The notes under the pieces: generated by a model
What the model was told of the DNA's origin: nothing
Databases searched by the model: none
What the model saw: the letters and a program-made list of their open reading frames with translations, nothing else
Assembly (NCBI GenBank): GCA_017508195.1
Contig: JAFVZL010000035.1
Span: 1-42,203 of the forward strand
Length of the DNA stretch: 42,203 nucleotides
Source of the DNA: Clostridia bacterium
GTDB taxonomy: Bacteria; Bacillota; Clostridia; Oscillospirales; CAG-272
Direction: 5' to 3'
Shown here: positions 37,202 through 42,203 of the stretch, piece after piece
Numbering within the stretch: position 1 is the first letter of the stretch
Layout: each line of letters opens with the position of its first letter
Made by a program: the position numbers and the translations under genes

Positions 37202-37759
37202 ATGAAATTCTGTGAAAAGCTTGTAATTCTTAGAAAGATCAAGGGCGTTACCCAGGATGAGCTTGCCAGCGTTGTAGGCGTATCGAGACAGGCAGTTTAT
37301 AAGTGGGAGTGCGGTGAGTCTTATCCCGAAGCACTCAAGCTTGTAGAGATAAAGAACCTTCTCGGCATCTCCATCGATGACCTTCTTGACGAAGAGTTTA
37401 TCGTTGAGCTTCCCCCCAAGAAGAAGAGAAAGAGAATGACCAAGGCTGAGAAGGAGAGAATCGAGGCTGAGGTTGCTAAGGAAGAGGGCGTAGAAAAGAC
37501 CGAGGAGAAGCCCGCACCCAAGGCAAAGCCTGCTCCTAAGGCAAAGCCCGCACCCAAGGCAGAGCCTGCACCTGCTCCCGTAGTTGAGGAAAAGGCTGCG
37601 CCCGTAGTCGAGGAGAAGGCTGAACCCGCAGTTGAGGAAAAGGCTGCACCCGTAGTTGAGGAGAAGGCTGCACCTGCTCCCGAGGCTCCCAAGGCTGAGA
37701 AAAAGAAGGAAGAGCCTAAGAGAATGAGCTTCTTCGAGAGACTCTTCGGCAACAAGTAA
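37202..37759 (+). CDS. XRE-type HTH protein with repeat tail
   Basis: The 185-residue protein begins with a Cro/C1-type helix-turn-helix (about 1-65): KLVILRKIKGVTQDELASVVGVSRQAVYKWECGESYPE. After a basic, Lys-rich stretch come low-complexity Pro/Ala/Lys repeats (KPAPKA units, then PVVEEKAA units). It ends with a short amphipathic motif, KRMSFFERLFGNK, nearly the same as the DnaJ tail here. A DNA-binding protein with a membrane- or partner-binding tail is plausible. AAAAGGAG precedes the ATG. Function and targets are not known. Confidence 0.8.
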   Translation: MKFCEKLVILRKIKGVTQDELASVVGVSRQAVYKWECGESYPEALKLVEIKNLLGISIDDLLDEEFIVELPPKKKRKRMTKAEKERIEAEVAKEEGVEKTEEKPAPKAKPAPKAKPAPKAEPAPAPVVEEKAAPVVEEKAEPAVEEKAAPVVEEKAAPAPEAPKAEKKKEEPKRMSFFERLFGNK

Positions 37760-37811
37760 TTCTGCCATTTTGTACTCCAAAGATACATAAAAGTAAACAG
37801 TGTTTTACAAA

Positions 37812-37845
37812 ACCCCCGCTGAAATGCGGAATAGTAAGCGGGGGT
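37812..37845. terminator. Hairpin after the HTH gene
   Basis: ACCCCCGC (37812-37819) pairs perfectly with GCGGGGGT (37838-37845). A T-run follows only on the minus strand. Confidence 0.5.
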
Positions 37846-37983
37846 ATCCGTTCTTATTGCAAAAAATGAATTTGCGAGAATAAAATACCCGATATGTGAC
37901 TATAATTCTCTTACCAAAAACAAAAGTAAGTAAAAATCAAAAGAAGGCAAAGCGCCCATGAGATTTTTGTCCGAGGAGCAGAC

Positions 37984-38265
37984 GTGGTAAGAGGATGCCA
38001 GAGAAAAGTAATTTTTTTAAAGAATACCGAGAGTAGAATATTCAGCGAGGCTTATTTTATCGTAGACGATAAGGCGCCGGCGGCCAGCGAAGGGGATATG
38101 ATCCGAGAGGCCAACAGAATAATTGAGGAGAATCTCGCCCGCACAAGAGAGGATAGGATCAGGCACCGCGGCTTTCTCCGTATTATGGGCGCTGTATTGA
38201 AGAGCATACCCGCCTTCTTGATAGGTGCGGTCACGGCTACGGTCATCTGCCTCATTTTTTTGTAG
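37984..38265 (+). CDS. Small single-span membrane protein, unknown
   Basis: The 93-residue product starts at GTG, with CGAGGAG 5 bases ahead. It has a charged, probably helical N-terminal part (EAYFIVDDKAPA, MIREANRIIEENLARTRED) and a C-terminal membrane span, AFLIGAVTATVICLIFL. I do not recognise a family. It lies 62 bases before RNase J in the same direction. The ribosome binding site and clean membrane tail argue that it is real. Confidence 0.6.
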   Translation: MVRGCQRKVIFLKNTESRIFSEAYFIVDDKAPAASEGDMIREANRIIEENLARTREDRIRHRGFLRIMGAVLKSIPAFLIGAVTATVICLIFL

Positions 38266-38296
38266 AAAGAGTTTTTAGTATATACGATATCAATCT

Positions 38297-38327
38297 GAAA
38301 GGCTGACACTTTTGTGTCTATATATAA
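38297..38327 (+). promoter_or_regulatory. Ribosome binding site and start separated by a hairpin (rnj)
   Basis: GAAAGG (38297-38302) is followed by GACAC-TTTT-GTGTC (38305-38318) and then nine bases to the ATG at 38328. The linear gap of 25 is too long; folding would reduce it to 11. It has the same layout as asnA. Confidence 0.55.
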
Positions 38328-40043
38328 ATGAAAGAAAAAAATATAAGAAAGGGTCGTACCGTACCCAAGGGAAGAGGCCGCGAAAAGCAGCCCCTCAGAG
38401 TCATGTGCCTCGGCGGACTTGCCGAGATAGGCAAGAACATGACCGTTCTCGAGTACGGTGACGATATCATTATTATCGACTGCGGCATGGGCTTCCCCGA
38501 CGATGAGATGCCCGGTGTCGATCTCGTAATACCCGATATATCCTATCTTGTGGCGAACGCACATAAGATACGCGGAATACTTATAACACACGGTCATGAG
38601 GACCACATCGGTGCCGTACCGTACGTGCTCCAGGAAATAAGCGTGCCGATCTACGGCACAAGACTCTCGCTCGGCATCATCGAGGGAAAGCTCGACGAGA
38701 ACCCTGCACCGAACGAGCCCGAGCTTTACACCGTTGAGGCGGGTGACGTTATCTCGCTCGGTGTATTCAAGGCAGAATTTATCCACGTTAATCACTCAAT
38801 AGCAGACGCCTGTGCGATTGCAATACGCACTCCCGTTGGTATAGTTTACCATTCGGGAGACTTCAAGATAGACGTATCTCCTCTCGACGGTCAGATAATG
38901 GACCTCACCCGTATCGGTGAGCTCGGCCGCGAGGGCGTGACTCTCCTTATGTGCGAGTCGACCAACGCGGAGCGCTCGGGATATACCGCATCAGAGAGGA
39001 CGGTAGGCTCTTCACTCGAGCGAATTTTTGCTCAGTATGAGGATAAGAGGCTTATAATAGCGACCTTCTCCTCAAATATCCATAGAGTTCAGCAGATCAT
39101 TAACGCCTCGGCGCGCCACGGCAGAAAGGTTGCCGTGCTCGGCAGAAGCATGACGAACGTGCTTTCTGCGGCGGCGGAGCTCGGATATATGGATCTGCCT
39201 GACGGTGTACTTATTGACGTAAATAATATTAAAAGATATAAGCCGGGCAACGTCACGCTTATCACTACGGGCAGCCAGGGTGAGCCGATGTCGGCACTCT
39301 ATCGCATTGCCTTCTCGGAGCACGATAAGGTAAGGCTTCAGTCGAGCGACGTTGTGGTTCTCTCGTCCTCGGCTATCCCCGGCAACGAGAAGCTTGTCGG
39401 CAGAATAATCAACGCACTCGTGCGCGCAGGTGTCAAGGTTGTGAACGATTCGGTCGATGCGGTACACGTATCGGGTCACGCATGCTCCGAGGAGATAAAG
39501 CTCCTTATGGCGCTCCTTAAGCCCAAGTACTTTATGCCGATACACGGCGAGTACAGACACCTCTACGCGAATAAGGATATTGCCGAGTTTATGGGTATCC
39601 CTGCGGAAAATATATTCATATCAGATATCGGAAAGGTGCTCGAGATCACGAAAAAGGGCGCAGCCTTCGCGGGTGAGGTGCCGAGCGGAAAGGTGCTCGT
39701 CGACGGTGCGGGAGTCGGTGATATCGGCTCGGTAGTGCTCCGCGACAGACGCCACCTCGCAGAGGACGGACTCGTCGTTGTGGTAGTCACGGTAGACACC
39801 GAGGGCGGCTATATTCTCTCGGGTCCCGATATCGTATCGCGCGGCTTCGTATACGTCAAGGAATCAGAGGAGCTTATGCGCGAGGTGAAGGCGATAGCCG
39901 AAGCATCGGTCAGAAGACTTCTTGAAAAGGGCGTAAACGATTTCGCACATATAAGAAACGTCATCCGTGACGATCTCGCAAGATATATTTTCAGGGAAAC
40001 GAAGCGTAAGCCGATGATACTCCCCATGATAATGGACGTATGA
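38328..40043 (+). CDS. rnj: Ribonuclease J
   Basis: Endo- and 5'-to-3' exoribonuclease in RNA maturation and decay. The 571-residue protein has the metallo-beta-lactamase core (GGLAEIGKNM, DCGMGFPDDEMPGVDLVIPD, zinc motif THGHEDHIGA, VYHSGDFKID), the beta-CASP domain (ATFSSNIHRVQQI, ITTGSQGEPMSALYR, SGHACSEEIKLLMALLKPKYFMPIHGEYRHL) and a C-terminal domain. The numbered paralogue (J1 or J2) cannot be told. The start is odd: a hairpin separates it from the ribosome binding site. The next gene overlaps its stop by 4 bases. Confidence 0.95.
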   Translation: MKEKNIRKGRTVPKGRGREKQPLRVMCLGGLAEIGKNMTVLEYGDDIIIIDCGMGFPDDEMPGVDLVIPDISYLVANAHKIRGILITHGHEDHIGAVPYVLQEISVPIYGTRLSLGIIEGKLDENPAPNEPELYTVEAGDVISLGVFKAEFIHVNHSIADACAIAIRTPVGIVYHSGDFKIDVSPLDGQIMDLTRIGELGREGVTLLMCESTNAERSGYTASERTVGSSLERIFAQYEDKRLIIATFSSNIHRVQQIINASARHGRKVAVLGRSMTNVLSAAAELGYMDLPDGVLIDVNNIKRYKPGNVTLITTGSQGEPMSALYRIAFSEHDKVRLQSSDVVVLSSSAIPGNEKLVGRIINALVRAGVKVVNDSVDAVHVSGHACSEEIKLLMALLKPKYFMPIHGEYRHLYANKDIAEFMGIPAENIFISDIGKVLEITKKGAAFAGEVPSGKVLVDGAGVGDIGSVVLRDRRHLAEDGLVVVVVTVDTEGGYILSGPDIVSRGFVYVKESEELMREVKAIAEASVRRLLEKGVNDFAHIRNVIRDDLARYIFRETKRKPMILPMIMDV

Positions 40044-40717
40044 TAAGGCTGATTTTATGCGACACGGGTGCGCTCCCACCCGATTCAGCAATCGAAATGG
40101 CGAACGGTATACCCGAGATCTGCGGTGTGCTGAGGAATGGCAAAAGTGAGGAATATCTTCGCGACAGCTACGCCTCTTACCTGGCACTCCACCGCCTTTT
40201 CCCGTCACTCGGGCTCGGTGCACTTCCCTGCCTTCTTCGCGATGGCATGGGTAAGCCCTACCCCGAAGGATCTCGGTACGGTATAAGCATATCGCACAGA
40301 AGCGGTGTCGCTCTTATAGGAATATCCGACGGGTGTGAGATAGGCGTCGATATCGAAAGATATACGGATAAGGATATATCGCATTTAGCCGACCGCTTTA
40401 TCAAAGATATGCGCTTTAAAGAACTGAAATGCACGGATGTAGAACTGTATTTTGCAAAGCTCGACCAAAGTGCTGATCTTGAAAACATATCGAAAAATTG
40501 CGTAAATGACAAGAATAATTTACAAATAGCGCAAATTGACAGCCATCGGGACGGGTACTCGGCGTGGACCGCGCTTGAGTCTGTTCTCAAATGCGAGGGA
40601 TGCGGCTTTGGCGGTGTATCGGCTATCGAAGAGCTTAAAGAGCATATCAGCGTTATGACACTGCACCTTGAATTTAACGGCTCGGCATATGCGATAAGCT
40701 TAGCAAAAAAACAATAA
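40040..40717 (+). CDS. 4'-phosphopantetheinyl transferase-like (Sfp type)
   Basis: Sfp-type enzymes move the phosphopantetheine arm of CoA to carrier proteins. The 225-residue product has YGISISHRSG, IGVDIERYT (the metal-binding Asp and Glu) and AWTALESVLKCEGCGF, matching the family block W-x-x-K-E-S-x-x-K. The Lys before the Glu is replaced by Leu; the Glu and the later Lys are kept. About 35 extra residues lie between the second and third motifs. Activity is likely but not certain. No carrier protein or synthase gene is in the window. It overlaps the RNase J stop. Confidence 0.72.
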   Translation: MIRLILCDTGALPPDSAIEMANGIPEICGVLRNGKSEEYLRDSYASYLALHRLFPSLGLGALPCLLRDGMGKPYPEGSRYGISISHRSGVALIGISDGCEIGVDIERYTDKDISHLADRFIKDMRFKELKCTDVELYFAKLDQSADLENISKNCVNDKNNLQIAQIDSHRDGYSAWTALESVLKCEGCGFGGVSAIEELKEHISVMTLHLEFNGSAYAISLAKKQ

Positions 40718-40727
40718 ATAAAAAACG

Positions 40728-40770
40728 GGGATGCCATGCCTTTTTATCGCGCAAGGTATCCCTTCTTTTT
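40728..40770 (+). terminator. Terminator after the RNase J unit
   Basis: GGGAT-g-CC (40728-40735) pairs with GG-t-ATCCC (40755-40762), followed by TTCTTTTT. Confidence 0.8.
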
Positions 40771-40841
40771 GTGCGTTCACAGACTCTTTGTTGATAGACT
40801 GCAAGGTATTTTTAAACAATACTTTAACTTTTGACATAACC

Positions 40842-40872
40842 TGTTGAAAATAAGCTCCTCATATAGTAAAAT
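40842..40872 (+). promoter_or_regulatory. Promoter overlapping a TGTTGAAAA site
   Basis: TTGAAA (40844-40849), a 17-base spacer and TAAAAT (40867-40872). TGTTGAAAA (40842-40850), an exact copy of the origin 9-mer, covers the -35 element, so DnaA could control this gene. Confidence 0.55.
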
Positions 40873-40902
40873 TAAAATGCCACAAAAGACAGAGGAGTAT
40901 TT

Positions 40903-41478
40903 ATGTTCGATAAGATCATATATGAGTTTTTCTTTATAAATCTTAATGAATACCCCAATATTAACATCGACTTTCAGATAAACGTATTTCTTCTTATAGT
41001 TGCTATTGCCATTGCAATATGCTCGGTAATAATTACCTTCTACCGCTCGTCGCTTCAGCAGGTAATAAAGCAGCTCAGCCGCCTCGGTGCAAAGCACGAG
41101 GAGAGTGCAAGAACCCTTGCCGAGCTCGGACTCGAAAAGTCCGTGTTTATAAAAATGGCTCTATCGCGCGAGGGCAGACTTACGAGAATGATAGGAAGAG
41201 TCGGTGAGGTTAAGTATACTTACGAGGAGTATCAGGAGCTCTCTCGCAAAAAGGGCTTCAAGCACGAGAAGATAGACTTCGCTACCGCTAAATTCTACAT
41301 ACGCGAGGAAAAGGCAGACGATGCCAAAAACATAATCGAAAACTACGGTACCTCGATGCTCCGCACCGCCCTCTACTGCGTAATGATATTCGCCTTCTAC
41401 GTTTGTATCGCGCTTTTGATGCCGGAGATTCTGTCGTGGGTTGATATCCTCGTCAGCGGCTCAATATTTGGGGCTTGA
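40903..41478 (+). CDS. Membrane protein of unknown function
   Basis: The 191-residue protein has a membrane span near the start (VFLLIVAIAIAICSVIITF), a long charged middle with helical stretches (about 45-150) and one or two spans near the end (LYCVMIFAFYVCIALLMPEIL). I recognise no family. GAGGAG lies before the ATG, and it has its own promoter. Confidence 0.72.
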   Translation: MFDKIIYEFFFINLNEYPNINIDFQINVFLLIVAIAIAICSVIITFYRSSLQQVIKQLSRLGAKHEESARTLAELGLEKSVFIKMALSREGRLTRMIGRVGEVKYTYEEYQELSRKKGFKHEKIDFATAKFYIREEKADDAKNIIENYGTSMLRTALYCVMIFAFYVCIALLMPEILSWVDILVSGSIFGA

Positions 41479-41582
41479 TATTTTCCGTATAAATCTCCGT
41501 TTGATTACGCTCGAAGTACGCTCGTACATCTTCGGTAATCAAAACGAAGATTTGTCCTGAAAAATCTCTGCGCCCCGGCTTG
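41472..41582 (+). repeat. Frame-and-insert repeat, copy 1
   Basis: The left frame ends taaatctccgtt near 41502 and the right frame begins aacgaagattt at 41543, ending ctgcgccccggcttg. The insert is about 40 bases and folds as nested stems: TTTGATTAC with GTAATCAAA, and inside it CGAAG with CTTCG. Its right frame runs into the left frame of copy 2. Confidence 0.65.
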
Positions 41583-41818
41583 ATGTTTTTCGTATAAATC
41601 TCCGTTCACCCGCATTTGACGTAAAACCGCGCTGTAATTATCCATAAGCCGACGGTTCGGAGCGCGGAAGCAAGCAAAGGGCGAAACGGAGCCTTAGTCC
41701 GTTTCAATTTGCATAAGCAAATTACCCCTTTGTTTGTATAGCTTTGCGATAGGCGAAGAAGTACGCCTTCAGCGTGCGCAACGAAGATTTCTCCTGAAAA
41801 ATCTCTGCGCCCCGGCTT
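41577..41818 (+). repeat. Frame-and-insert repeat, copy 2
   Basis: It has the same frame as copy 1 (left part to about 41606; right part 41780-41818), but the insert is about 173 bases. The insert contains AAACGGA (41684-41690) with TCCGTTT (41698-41704), and AATTTGC-ataa-GCAAATT (41706-41723). This insert, not that of copy 1, matches the inverted copy at 193-378. Confidence 0.65.
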
Positions 41819-42015
41819 AGAATGTTCTCCGCATAGGAGAACATTCTAAAACTAAGTTTGCCCTACGGGCAAGTGAAGTTATCTTCGATAGTGAAGTTCA
41901 CTTCGTGAGTGAAGTTTCGCCTCACGGCGAAGCGAGGGCAAACTTAACTTCACTTGGGCGTAAGCCCAAACTTCACTGCGTAGCAACTTCACTTTTGCGA
42001 TAGCAAAAACTTCAC
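41817..42015. repeat. Hairpin array 6, linker gtgaag/cttcac
   Basis: It opens with a 14-bp perfect stem, TTAGAATGTTCTCC (41817-41830) with GGAGAACATTCTAA (41836-41849). Then come hairpins separated by gtgaag (41873, 41891, 41909) and later by cttcac (41948, 41971, 41987, 42010). TAAGTTTGCCC (41853-41863) also pairs perfectly with GGGCAAACTTA (41936-41946), enclosing four hairpins. Its left half is an inverted, covarying copy of array 4. Confidence 0.82.
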
Positions 42016-42088
42016 AATACAGAAAAGAGAGAGCGTCACATATTTTGCGCGGAGGATAAAATTAAGTATAAAATTTATCAAAATACTA

Positions 42089-42117
42089 TTGCAATATTTT
42101 CTGACTTATGATATAAT
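42089..42117 (+). promoter_or_regulatory. tRNA-Thr promoter, sigma-A type
   Basis: TTGCAA (42089-42094), a 17-base spacer and TATAAT (42112-42117), ending 10 bases before the tRNA. Confidence 0.85.
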
Positions 42118-42127
42118 ATATGTCGTT

Positions 42128-42203
42128 GCTGGTGTGGCTCAGTTGGTAGAGCAGTTGATTCGTAATCAACAGGTCGCGGGTTCGAGTCCCGCCACCAGCT
42201 CCA
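42128..42203 (+). tRNA. tRNA-Thr (anticodon CGU)
   Basis: 76 bases with a complete cloverleaf. Acceptor GCTGGTG pairs with CACCAGC, the D-loop has AGTTGGTAGA, and anticodon stem GTTGA/TCAAC holds the loop TTCGTAA (anticodon CGT in DNA, reading ACG). The T-arm has GGTTCGAGTCC. The CCA end is encoded. The gene ends at the last base of the window. Confidence 0.97.

Overview
The window is chromosomal DNA from an endospore-forming, anaerobic-type bacterium of the class Clostridia, probably an uncultured gut lineage. The evidence is a six-subunit Rnf complex with ApbE, the spore genes spoVAC-spoVAD-spoVAE and a tiny spoVM, an hrcA-grpE-dnaK-dnaJ operon under a CIRCE operator, RNase J, and the replication-origin block dnaA-dnaN-recF-remB-gyrB-gyrA. 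Genus cannot be told from sequence alone.

Layout. 1-510: non-coding structured repeats. 0.5-2.3 kb: divergent pfkA and an mgsA-like gene whose catalytic residues appear to be lost. 2.4-4.5 kb: a DUF1934 protein, holA and a cyclophilin-type lipoprotein. 4.7-7.3 kb: guaB and asnA. 7.5-15.3 kb: a likely single energy operon, lipoprotein-apbE-rnfCDGEAB-NusG-domain-II protein-Gx transporter. 15.3-16.2 kb: arrays of mini-hairpins with a 28-residue spoVM on the minus strand inside. 16.2-21.1 kb (minus strand): the heat-shock operon. 21.5-24.2 kb: alaS, followed by another hairpin array. 24.6-27.3 kb: a small membrane protein and spoVACDE. 27.5-37.8 kb: dnaA, the origin, dnaN, recF, remB, gyrB, gyrA, a lipoprotein and an HTH protein. 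38-41.5 kb: a small membrane protein, RNase J, a phosphopantetheinyl transferase-like gene and a membrane protein. The window ends with structured repeats and tRNA-Thr(CGU).

Three things stand out. (1) The origin between dnaA and dnaN has no canonical DnaA box (TTATCCACA). It has six exact and one near-exact copies of TGTTGAAAA/TTTTCAACA, and the DNA-reading loop of DnaA is changed at the positions of E. coli D433 (to Asn) and T435 (to Ala). This looks like a matched change of protein and site. (2) Much of the intergenic DNA consists of short perfect hairpins of differing stem sequence joined by constant linkers, in three dialects (atatcg-type, tcataac, gtgaag/cttcac). Copies at distant sites show compensatory stem changes, larger outer stems enclose whole groups, and a second element keeps a constant frame around different inserts. 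I know of no description of this. (3) At asnA and RNase J, and possibly recF, a small hairpin lies between the ribosome binding site and the start codon, so that folding would restore normal spacing.

Gene products are assigned by recognising motifs and family resemblance; no search was run. Residue comparisons with E. coli or B. subtilis proteins are from memory of those sequences.
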